In this document: positions 1 to 5,890 of the stretch, one piece after another | Position numbering within the stretch: position 1 is the first letter of the stretch | How the letters are laid out: each line of letters starts with the position of its first letter | Origin: an uncultured Eubacteriales bacterium | Lineage (GTDB): Bacteria; Bacillota_A; Clostridia; Christensenellales; Aristaeellaceae | Direction of reading: 5' to 3' | DNA: 9,425 nucleotides | Assembly (NCBI GenBank): GCA_900321945.1 | Contig: ONXY01000105.1 | Location: 1 to 9,425, forward strand | The notes under the pieces: model-generated | Told to the model about the DNA's origin: nothing | The model's database searches: none | The model's input: the letters and a program-made list of their open reading frames with translations, nothing else | Position numbers and translations under genes: made by a program

Positions 1-958
1 CATCCGGGATCCCGCCCGGGAGGAAAGCCTGATCGCCCGCTGCCGGGAGAAGATCTCCGACCCCGCGGTTCAGGAACGGTACGTTTCATTCCAGCGGAAC
101 GTCATCGACGTTTCCTGCTCCTATCAGGAGAGCCTGATCCGCGGCCGCAGGATCGCCTACAGCGGCGTGGAGGGCGCTTTCGCCCACATCGCCGCCCGCC
201 GGCTTTTCCCCGAAGCCCGGTATGTGGGCTTTTCCGGTTTTGAGCAGGCTTACCGCGCCGTGGAGAACGGCGAATGCGACTGCGCCGTGCTTCCGCTCGA
301 AAACAGCTATGTCGGCGAGGTGGGGTCCGTGATGGATCTGCTGTTTACCGGCAGCCTCTTCATCAACCAGGTGACGGAGCTGCCCGTCCGGCACGCGCTG
401 ATCGGTCTTCCCGGCGCCTCGGCCGACTCGGTCAGGACGGTTTACAGCCATCCCCAGGCGCTCCATCAGTGCGAAGCTTATATCCGGAAGCGGGGTCTGG
501 AAACGGTGGACTGCGCCAACACCGCCCTGGCCGCGAAAAAAGTCCTGGAACTGAACGATCCTTCCGCCGCCGCCGTCGCGTCGGAGGAAACGGCGGAGCT
601 GTACGGCCTGCAGCTGCTGGACAACGGGATTCACGACGCGGCCAACAACACCACCCGCTTCGCGGTGCTCAGCCGCAGTCAGCACCGTCCGGCCAGGTCC
701 GGCGTGCGGGACAATGCCGGCTTCATCCTCGTCTTCACCGTGCAGAACAAGGCCGGCGCTCTCGCGCAGACGCTGAACATCATCGGCGCCCACGGCTACA
801 ACATGAAAGCCCTGCGTTCCCGGCCCATGAAGGATCTGCAGTGGAACTACTATTTCTACGTCGAGGCCGAGGGAAACATCTCCGGGGAAAACGGCGAAAT
901 GCTCATGCGGGAGCTGGGCGCGCTCTGCGCCAGGCTGAAGCTGGTCGGGATCTATTAA
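1..958 (+). CDS. pheA: Bifunctional chorismate mutase / prephenate dehydratase (P-protein), 5' end outside window
   Basis: The frame is open from base 2 with no start codon, so the gene begins to the left of the window; 318 residues are visible. Residues 1-47 are the end of an AroQ-type chorismate mutase domain. D3, R6, E7, S38 and Q42 match the spacing of the E. coli P-protein active-site residues D48, R51, E52, S84 and Q88 (recalled numbering). The prephenate dehydratase domain follows from about residue 50 (RRIAYSGVEGAFAH) and contains the catalytic TTRF motif near residues 217-220. A C-terminal ACT domain starts near residue 238, with a GAL motif and a downstream RSRP. The enzyme converts chorismate to prephenate and then to phenylpyruvate, the precursor of phenylalanine; the ACT domain normally mediates feedback inhibition by phenylalanine. 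A GTG at 167 could be mistaken for the start, but it lies inside the dehydratase domain. A DAHP synthase gene follows 48 bases downstream. Confidence 0.95.
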   Translation, partial: IRDPAREESLIARCREKISDPAVQERYVSFQRNVIDVSCSYQESLIRGRRIAYSGVEGAFAHIAARRLFPEARYVGFSGFEQAYRAVENGECDCAVLPLENSYVGEVGSVMDLLFTGSLFINQVTELPVRHALIGLPGASADSVRTVYSHPQALHQCEAYIRKRGLETVDCANTALAAKKVLELNDPSAAAVASEETAELYGLQLLDNGIHDAANNTTRFAVLSRSQHRPARSGVRDNAGFILVFTVQNKAGALAQTLNIIGAHGYNMKALRSRPMKDLQWNYYFYVEAEGNISGENGEMLMRELGALCARLKLVGIY

Positions 959-993
959 TCAGGCGCGCTTCCCGGACGGAAGGCGCGGCGTAC

Positions 994-998
994 AGAGG
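994..998 (+). promoter_or_regulatory. Ribosome binding site that sets the DAHP synthase start
   Basis: AGAGG lies 8 bases before the ATG at 1007. The upstream in-frame TTG at 1001 is only 2 bases away, too close to use this site. The ATG at 1010 is 11 bases away and remains possible. Confidence 0.6.
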
Positions 999-1006
999 TA
1001 TTGTCC

Positions 1007-2038
1007 ATGATGAACATGGTTTTCAGGCGGGAAATGCCCACAGCCAACGTCATTCAGGAGATGTATCCCCTTTCGGAATCCATGCGGGAAACCAAGCGCC
1101 GGAATGACGAGGCCGTGCAGGCGGTCTTCACCGGGGGCAGCGGGAAGCTTCTGCTGGTCATCGGCCCGTGTTCGGCGGACCGGGAGGACGCGGTGCTGGA
1201 ATACATCGGCCGTCTGCGTCTGGTACAGGAAAAGGTGCGTGAAAAGATCGTCATCGTGCCGCGGATCTATACCAATAAACCGCGCACCACCGGCGAGGGC
1301 TACAAGGGCATGCTGCATCAGCCGGATCCCACCCATTCCCCGGATCTGCTCCGCGGGCTGCTGTCCATCCGGAAGCTTCATATCGACGCGCTGGATCAGA
1401 CCGGCTTTTCCTGCGCGGATGAAATGCTGTATCCGGAGAATCACCGTTATCTTTCGGACTGTCTCAGCTATGTGGCCGTAGGCGCCCGTTCGGTTGAGAA
1501 CCAGCTTCACCGGCTCACCGCCAGCGGCCTGGATATTCCCGTGGGTATGAAGAACCCGACCGGCGGCGATCTGCGGGTCATGATGAACTCCGTCCGCGCC
1601 GCACAGTGCTCCCACACCTTCGTCTATTCCGGATGGGAGGTGCAGAGCGCCGGCAACGCCATGGCCCACGCCATTCTGCGGGGATACAGCAACAAGCACG
1701 GCCAGAGCGTGCCCAATTATCATTATGAGGATCTGCGTTTTCTCTGCGATCTGTACCAGGAGAGCGGCCTGAAGAACCCGGCCGTCATCGTGGACTGCAA
1801 CCACGCCAATTCCGGAAAGCAGTTCGATCAGCAGCCGCGCATCGCCATGGAGATTCTCCACTCCATGAAAGTCAACGCGGATATCCGCTCCATCGTCAAG
1901 GGACTGATGATCGAAAGCTATCTGGAAGACGGGTGTCAGAAGCCCGAGGAAGGAGTTTACGGAAAATCCATTACGGATCCCTGCCTGGGATGGGAGAAAA
2001 CGGAAAAAATGATTCTTGAGATGGCGGATTACCTGTAA
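1007..2038 (+). CDS. aroF: 3-deoxy-7-phosphoheptulonate (DAHP) synthase, type I (AroF/AroG/AroH class)
   Basis: This enzyme condenses phosphoenolpyruvate with erythrose 4-phosphate, the first committed step of aromatic amino acid synthesis. The 343-residue length is typical of type I enzymes. The family blocks appear in order: GPCSADRED (53-61), KPRTT (91-95), the GARSVENQLHRLTASGL block (159-175), PVGMKNPTGG (178-187), CNHANSGKQF (264-273), the MIESYLEDG block (301-309) and YGKSITDPCLGW (318-329). Metal ligands expected from the E. coli enzymes are present as C55, H266, E303 and D324. The ATG at 1007 is chosen because of the AGAGG 8 bases upstream; the reading frame also extends to a TTG at 1001. 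It follows pheA by 48 bases with no visible terminator between them, so the two are probably co-transcribed. I cannot tell from sequence which amino acid, if any, inhibits it; the symbol aroF is given by class only. Confidence 0.95.
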   Translation: MMNMVFRREMPTANVIQEMYPLSESMRETKRRNDEAVQAVFTGGSGKLLLVIGPCSADREDAVLEYIGRLRLVQEKVREKIVIVPRIYTNKPRTTGEGYKGMLHQPDPTHSPDLLRGLLSIRKLHIDALDQTGFSCADEMLYPENHRYLSDCLSYVAVGARSVENQLHRLTASGLDIPVGMKNPTGGDLRVMMNSVRAAQCSHTFVYSGWEVQSAGNAMAHAILRGYSNKHGQSVPNYHYEDLRFLCDLYQESGLKNPAVIVDCNHANSGKQFDQQPRIAMEILHSMKVNADIRSIVKGLMIESYLEDGCQKPEEGVYGKSITDPCLGWEKTEKMILEMADYL

Positions 2039-2060
2039 AAAGAGCTCCGGATCCCGGAGC
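2036..2060 (-). terminator. Intrinsic terminator for the leftward gene cluster
   Basis: On the minus strand, a perfect 7-bp stem (GCTCCGG / CCGGAGC, plus-strand arms 2044-2050 and 2054-2060, 3-base loop) is followed by TCTTTTTA. The T-run is the complement of A2037-A2041, which overlaps the stop codon of the plus-strand DAHP synthase gene. It lies 66 bases beyond the stop of the coiled-coil gene and would end leftward transcription. Confidence 0.75.
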
Positions 2061-2066
2061 GGAATG

Positions 2067-2113
2067 AACAAGCCCGCCGGACGGCACTGTCCGGCGGGCT
2101 TGTTGTCTCTTTA
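2067..2113 (+). terminator. Strong hairpin terminator after pheA-aroF
   Basis: A perfect 16-bp inverted repeat has arms at 2067-2082 (AACAAGCCCGCCGGAC) and 2089-2104, with a 6-base loop GGCACT. It is followed by an interrupted T-rich stretch (GTCTCTTTATCTC). The hairpin lies 28 bases beyond the DAHP synthase stop. The T-rich side faces rightward, so it mainly serves pheA-aroF; in the leftward direction the bases after the stem have no T-run. Confidence 0.8.
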
Positions 2114-2125
2114 TCTCCCGGCTGA

Positions 2126-2866
2126 TTACTGTCTCCGGTTCCGGACCTCGTTCCGCTCCAGCCGGATGGCGTTCAGCATTTCGCTGATGCTGCGGTCCGC
2201 GTCCATCAGCTGCTGGTCCACGAAGTCCAGCGTGTTTTTCCTGAGCAGGGCCGTTTCCTTCTGGGTCTTTTCCCGGAGCTCGTCGCTTTCCACCCTCGCC
2301 CGGCGGACGATGCTTTCCTCCTCGATCATCTGGCGCGCCTTTTTCTCCGCGTCCTCCAGCATACGGGCGCTTTCGGCGCGGGCGGCCTCCACGCAGGCCG
2401 CGGCTTCCTGGTTCGCCTTGTCCATCATCGCGCCGGCTTCCTGATTCGCCCTTTCCATCAGGGCGCGGGCTTCCTGCGTCGCCTGCTCGATCAGGTTCCG
2501 CGCCTGGGAGTCGGCCTCGCCGGTCGTCTGCCTTGCCTGGTTTTCGGCGGCCTCCAGAATCTCTTTTCTCTTTTTCTCAACATCGTCCCGGATGATCTGC
2601 TCGTCGCGGACGATGATCGCGGCCTTTTTCACCGTGTCCGGAAGCGTTTTCTCCAGAAACTCCAGTTTTTCCATCATGGACACACGGCTCACGACGCAGT
2701 TGTCCGCGTTGATCAGCGTTTTTTTCGCGTTTTTCAGCTCGTCCTGGAGATCCCGCACGGTATTCACGCAGTTCTCCGCCGACCTGATGTCGGAAGCCGT
2801 CCCGGCGGCCGGGGTCTCTTCCGCTTTCGGTTCTCTGTTCTGGGATCTCCTTCTCGGCGTCTCCAT
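2126..2866 (-). CDS. Coiled-coil protein with 11-residue repeats (ATP synthase b-subunit / DivIVA-like)
   Basis: The 246-residue protein is very charged and rich in Ala, Glu, Arg and Gln, with no signal peptide or membrane segment. Residues 1-27 look disordered and residues 28-246 are predicted largely helical. From residue 96 to 183 it is built of eight consecutive 11-residue units such as ATQEARALMER, ANQEAGAMMDK and AEKKARQMIEE. That hendecad spacing is expected to give a right-handed coiled coil, as in the ATP synthase b stalk; automated annotation often labels such proteins 'ATPase' or 'F0 subunit B-like' on this basis alone. The C-terminus (NTLDFVDQQLMDADRSISEM) resembles, from memory, the tail of small coiled-coil proteins encoded after coaD in Clostridia. 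The start at 2866 is set by a strong GGAGGAGG; the frame stays open upstream to 2965, but that would overlap coaD. It is the last gene before the leftward terminator. The function is unknown; a structural or septum-associated role is only a guess. Confidence 0.85.
   Translation of the reverse strand: METPRRRSQNREPKAEETPAAGTASDIRSAENCVNTVRDLQDELKNAKKTLINADNCVVSRVSMMEKLEFLEKTLPDTVKKAAIIVRDEQIIRDDVEKKRKEILEAAENQARQTTGEADSQARNLIEQATQEARALMERANQEAGAMMDKANQEAAACVEAARAESARMLEDAEKKARQMIEEESIVRRARVESDELREKTQKETALLRKNTLDFVDQQLMDADRSISEMLNAIRLERNEVRNRRQ
2318..2581 (-). repeat. Eight degenerate 33-bp coding repeats (hendecad units)
   Basis: These encode residues 96-183 of the coiled-coil protein. At DNA level three adjacent units keep a GCTTCCTG.nTCGCC core (plus strand) starting at 2404, 2437 and 2470, exactly 33 bases apart. 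The outer units have diverged but keep Ala at positions 1 and 5 and hydrophobic residues at positions 8 and 9. Confidence 0.75.
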
Positions 2867-2873
2867 GTTCCAT

Positions 2874-2881
2874 CCTCCTCC
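2874..2881 (-). promoter_or_regulatory. Ribosome binding site that sets the coiled-coil gene start
   Basis: GGAGGAGG on the minus strand lies 7 bases before the ATG at 2866. It is the only strong site in the open frame that extends up to 2965, and it places the start outside coaD. Confidence 0.75.
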
Positions 2882-2925
2882 GCGTCCACCGGATTTTACC
2901 GATCTGTGCGTTTTTCCCTTTTCCG

Positions 2926-3408
2926 TTATGAATTCGACAGGCGTCCGGTAATTTCCTCCGCGCATTCCGGAGGAAGAAAATTACGGATATCCCCGCCGAA
3001 GGCCGCGATCTCCTTCACCGCGGAGGAGGAAATCCAGGCGTATCCTTCCCCGGCCGGCATGAGCAGGGTCTCCATCTCCGGATTCAGCATCCGGTTCGCC
3101 TGCGCGGCGATGATCTCGCCGTCCGATTCCGACGCGCTCCGCACGCCCCGGACGACCGTCCGCTCGCCCTTTCCGCGCATGTATTCGCTCAGCAGTCCGT
3201 CCCACCGCTCCACGCGCACGTTTTCCATTCCGCGGCAGGCTTTCCGCAGCAGCTCCGTCCGTTCCTCCGGGGTAAAAACGCCCCGCTTCCGGACGTTCAC
3301 CATCACCACCACGGTTACCCGGTCGAACAGCGCCGCGGCTCTGCGGATCAGGTCGGTGTGGCCCCTGGTCACCGGATCAAAGGACCCCGGTATCACGCAT
3401 CCGCTCAT
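2926..3408 (-). CDS. coaD: Phosphopantetheine adenylyltransferase (PPAT)
   Basis: This cytoplasmic nucleotidyltransferase joins ATP and 4'-phosphopantetheine to make dephospho-CoA, the penultimate step of coenzyme A synthesis. The 160-residue length is exactly that of the family. Visible motifs are GSFDPVTRGH (8-17, with the HxGH-type nucleotide site), a lysine in VRKRGVFTPEER (K41), RGVR (87-90), N105, and ISSSAVKEI (126-134). One odd stretch is residues 91-98 (SASESDGE), where most PPATs have a motif like AVSDFEYE; the aspartate and tyrosine of that motif are replaced while the final glutamate stays. The ATG at 3408 has a GGGGTG 7 bases upstream. The gene overlaps the end of rsmD by 32 bases, the usual rsmD-coaD pairing, and suggests translational coupling. 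Confidence 0.95.
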   Translation of the reverse strand: MSGCVIPGSFDPVTRGHTDLIRRAAALFDRVTVVVMVNVRKRGVFTPEERTELLRKACRGMENVRVERWDGLLSEYMRGKGERTVVRGVRSASESDGEIIAAQANRMLNPEMETLLMPAGEGYAWISSSAVKEIAAFGGDIRNFLPPECAEEITGRLSNS

Positions 3409-3940
3409 AGATTGTCACCCCGCAAAATCCCCATTTTCGGTCCTTTACCGCCCGCAGCCATTCCGCCGTCTTCGGGCGGGTTTCCGCCTGATGCTCCAGA
3501 ACAACCCACCCGTCCTCCGCCAGCAGGGGCTTCAGCTTCTCCGTCAGATCCGTCAGATCCGTCAGAGCGTATGGCGGGTCCAGAAAAACCAGGTCGAACC
3601 GTTCTCCTTCCCGCCGGAGGGTTTCCAGTGTGTTTTCCCATTCGCTCAGCAGCGTCCGGGTCCGGTCCCCGAAGCCGAGAACCCCGATATTCCGCTCTTC
3701 CGTCCGGTGAGCCTCCCGGTTCCGGTCCGCCAGCACGGCGAAAGCCGCGCCGCGGCTCAGCGCTTCAAGGCTCAGCGCTCCGCTGCCCGCGAACAGGTCC
3801 AGCACCCGGGCGTCCATGCACCGGCCCTGCAGCATATTGAACAGGTTTTCCCTGACCCGGTCCAGCGTAGGCCGGGTGTCCAGGCCCGGAGGCGTCTCGA
3901 TCTTCCGGCCTCTGGCGCTTCCAGCGATAATTCTCAGCAT
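3377..3940 (-). CDS. rsmD: 16S rRNA (guanine(966)-N(2))-methyltransferase
   Basis: The protein transfers a methyl group from S-adenosylmethionine to N2 of G966 of 16S rRNA during 30S assembly. The 187-residue length fits the family. Residues 1-35 hold the diagnostic start (IIAGSARGRKI, then GLDTRPTLDRVRENLFN). The SAM-binding motif is LDLFAGSGALSLEAL (47-61) and the amino-methyltransferase motif IV is DPPY (121-124). Immediately after DPPY is a small repeat, LTDLTDLTEKL, encoded by nearly three copies of a 9-bp unit. The ATG at 3940 has only a modest upstream purine stretch (GGGAAAG). The membrane-protein gene stops 19 bases upstream and coaD overlaps the 3' end. Confidence 0.95.
   Translation of the reverse strand: MLRIIAGSARGRKIETPPGLDTRPTLDRVRENLFNMLQGRCMDARVLDLFAGSGALSLEALSRGAAFAVLADRNREAHRTEERNIGVLGFGDRTRTLLSEWENTLETLRREGERFDLVFLDPPYALTDLTDLTEKLKPLLAEDGWVVLEHQAETRPKTAEWLRAVKDRKWGFCGVTIYERMRDTGVL
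3541..3566. repeat. 9-bp tandem repeat inside rsmD
   Basis: CCGTCAGAT occurs 2.9 times in a row on the plus strand (3541, 3550, 3559). It is in frame with rsmD and encodes a repeated Thr-Asp-Leu just after the DPPY motif. Confidence 0.8.
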
Positions 3941-3959
3941 CTTTCCCGTACCGTCCGCG

Positions 3960-4766
3960 TCAGTTCAGCTGTTCCGGAGTCTTTGGCCGCTGCGTCCGGG
4001 CTTTTCTTTCCCGCTTTTCCTTCCGGGCCCTGCTCCTTCTGTTTTCCGCGATCCCGGTATGAATCCTCGTGCGTTCCCTGCGTCCCTGCAGGTATCCGGT
4101 TCCGAACGCCAGCGCCGGCAGGAGCGTCAGCAGGGGGCTCAGCCGCTCCGCCAGCAGAAGCCCGTCCCTGTTCTCCGATCCGGTCATGCTGATGAACGGC
4201 ATGATGACGATCCGGACCAGCAGCCGCAGAATATCCGTGAACTGAAGGCCTTCCCGGGCGGTATAGGCGACCAGCGCGTCCCCGATTTCGCTGCGCTGCT
4301 GGAAGGCGCTCATCCAGCCCGGCAGCGCTCCGTACCCGGTGGTCTGCTTTTTCGTCACCACAGCCAGCACGGCGGCGGCGATCAGGAAGGGCAGGGTTCC
4401 GAGGAAGCCCGTCAGGTATCCCTTCAGCGGATGGAAGCAGACGGCCCGCTCGGACGCGGAAAAGGGCTGTCCCTTCTCCTGCCGCTGCCAGAGGATCTCC
4501 CCCCGGGCCACCGCCTCCGCTCCGCGGCTGACGGCGTTGTTGTAGAAAATGAACATCACCAGGATCACCACAGCCAGGTTCAGTCCGATCCGGAGCAGAT
4601 CGCTGCCCATGTTCATCATCGTGCAGACCAGAAAGGATACGAAAACCGTCAGAATCATCACGCCGAAAAAGGCCAGCGCGGACCTGACGGTCCGCTCGTC
4701 CGCCGGCGAACCGGTCAGAAAGGGCTTCTCCACCGGCTTTACCGGCTTTTTGCTTTTGTTCGTCAT
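3960..4766 (-). CDS. Uncharacterised multi-pass membrane protein with a basic C-terminal tail
   Basis: I do not recognise this 268-residue protein. Hydrophobic segments lie at about residues 30-51, 57-75, 117-137, 179-194 (weaker, amphipathic) and 209-226, giving four or five membrane passes. The N-terminus is Lys-rich (residues 4-14). Residues 229-262 form a very basic, Arg/Lys-rich tail with an RKEKRERKAR core, expected to be cytoplasmic and able to contact membrane phospholipid or RNA. Loop 76-116 is soluble and holds a charged EILWQRQEKGQPFSASER stretch; loop 138-178 is neutral to mixed. No catalytic or transporter motif is visible. The frame starts at a GTG (4778) overlapping the alr stop, but the ATG at 4766 is preferred because the GGAGGA at 4779-4784 sits directly against that GTG and 12 bases from the ATG. 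It lies between alr and rsmD in the same transcriptional direction. A cell-envelope role is a guess from context. Confidence 0.75.
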   Translation of the reverse strand: MTNKSKKPVKPVEKPFLTGSPADERTVRSALAFFGVMILTVFVSFLVCTMMNMGSDLLRIGLNLAVVILVMFIFYNNAVSRGAEAVARGEILWQRQEKGQPFSASERAVCFHPLKGYLTGFLGTLPFLIAAAVLAVVTKKQTTGYGALPGWMSAFQQRSEIGDALVAYTAREGLQFTDILRLLVRIVIMPFISMTGSENRDGLLLAERLSPLLTLLPALAFGTGYLQGRRERTRIHTGIAENRRSRARKEKRERKARTQRPKTPEQLN

Positions 4767-4774
4767 TTTCCGGT

Positions 4775-5890
4775 TCACTCCTCCGCAGTTTCGTTCCGGA
4801 TTTCCCGCGGCACCCGGCTGCCGCAGCTGAGCAGGATCTCATAGGAGATCGTCCCGCTCCAGCGGGCCAGGTCCTCCGCCGTGATGGTTTCCGTCCCGTC
4901 CGTTCCGATCAGTACCACCGGATCCTCCGGCTTTACCCCGGGAATATCCGTCACGTCAGCCATCATCTGATCCATGCAGATCCGGCCGACGATTTTCGCG
5001 CGTCTGCCGCGGATCAGCACCTCCGCCTTTCCGCCTGCCGCCCGGTGGTACCCGTCGCCGTATCCGCAGGTGACCGTGGCGATCCGGGCCGGTTTCTCCG
5101 CCCGCCAGATCCGCCCGTAGCTGACGAAGGCGCCGGCGGGCACCTCCTTCACATAGCTGACCTTCGCTTCCCACCGCATGCAGGGCCGCAGTTCCAGCCC
5201 TGTTTCCACAGGCGGATAGCCGTACAGGCTGATGCCTTCCCGTACCATGTCCAGCGACCATTCCGGGTGCCGGATCGCCGCCGCCGAATTGGCGCAGTGC
5301 CGGATCACGCCGAGCCCCTCGCTCAGGGACCGGAACCGGCGGAACTGCTCCTCGGAATAAATCTCCCCTTCCGGGCCGCCGTCCGCGTCGCTGAAATGGG
5401 TAAAAACGCCGGTCAGAATCACCCGGGGTTCGGCCCGCAGCGCGTCCAGCACCGCGTCTCTCTCCGTCTCCGACCGGACGCCCAGCCTGCCCATGCCGCT
5501 GTCGATCTGCAGGTGTACCCGTACGTCCCTGTCCAGGATCCGGGCCGCCGCCCCGCAGATCCGGACCATCTCCGGACTGCAGACGCTCAGGGTCAGGCCC
5601 GCGGCGGCTCCCCTCTCCGTGTCCTCTTCGCTGACGGCGCCGAGCACCAGAACCGGAACCTCCCGCAGCCCGGCTTCCCGCAGCCGTATGCCTTCATCCG
5701 CCGTGGCCACGGCCAGCGCCTCCGCGCCGCCCTTCAGCGCCGCCCGGGCGGCGGTTTCAGCTCCGTGTCCGTATCCGTCCGCCTTCACCACGGCCATGAT
5801 TTTCGTGCCGTCCGGCACAGCCGCCCGCATGGCGGCCATATTGTGCCGGATGGCCTCCGCGTCGATGATCCTCCTGTTCCGGGCCCTCAT
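4775..5890 (-). CDS. alr: Alanine racemase (PLP-dependent)
   Basis: This enzyme interconverts L- and D-alanine, supplying D-alanine for the peptidoglycan stem peptide. The 371-residue length is normal. The N-terminal barrel carries the PLP lysine K36 in VVKADGYGHG. The arginine that contacts the cofactor and substrate region is R135 in GMGRLG. The second catalytic base is Y258 in FVSYGRIW. The C-terminal domain has GYGDGY (276-281) and RICMDQ (303-308). Odd point: residue 128 is Gln, where most family members have the lysine that becomes carbamylated (KVDTGMGR). The start at 5890 is set by GGAGG 8 bases upstream; the frame remains open further upstream, but only as a shadow of murC. Its ATG overlaps the murC TGA in an ATGA arrangement, implying translational coupling. 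Confidence 0.95.
   Translation of the reverse strand: MRARNRRIIDAEAIRHNMAAMRAAVPDGTKIMAVVKADGYGHGAETAARAALKGGAEALAVATADEGIRLREAGLREVPVLVLGAVSEEDTERGAAAGLTLSVCSPEMVRICGAAARILDRDVRVHLQIDSGMGRLGVRSETERDAVLDALRAEPRVILTGVFTHFSDADGGPEGEIYSEEQFRRFRSLSEGLGVIRHCANSAAAIRHPEWSLDMVREGISLYGYPPVETGLELRPCMRWEAKVSYVKEVPAGAFVSYGRIWRAEKPARIATVTCGYGDGYHRAAGGKAEVLIRGRRAKIVGRICMDQMMADVTDIPGVKPEDPVVLIGTDGTETITAEDLARWSGTISYEILLSCGSRVPREIRNETAEE

Noticed and set aside
86..793. A 235-codon minus-strand open frame opposite pheA.
   Set aside because: The plus strand encodes an unmistakable chorismate mutase/prephenate dehydratase; the antisense product has no recognisable family features.
2893..2898. A TAAAAT hexamer on the minus strand in the gap between coaD and the coiled-coil gene, a possible -10 box.
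   Set aside because: No plausible -35 hexamer lies 16-19 bases upstream, so an internal promoter is not supported by sequence alone.
4775..4778. A GTG start for the membrane protein overlapping the alr TGA stop (GTGA), which would imply coupling.
   Set aside because: The strong GGAGGA abuts that GTG directly, leaving no spacer; the ATG at 4766 is better placed, though 12 bases is slightly long.
2906..4844. Long plus-strand open frames (2906-4192, 3816-4844) opposite coaD, rsmD and the membrane-protein gene.
   Set aside because: They cross several real minus-strand genes without respecting their boundaries and show only Pro/Arg/Ser-rich shadow composition.
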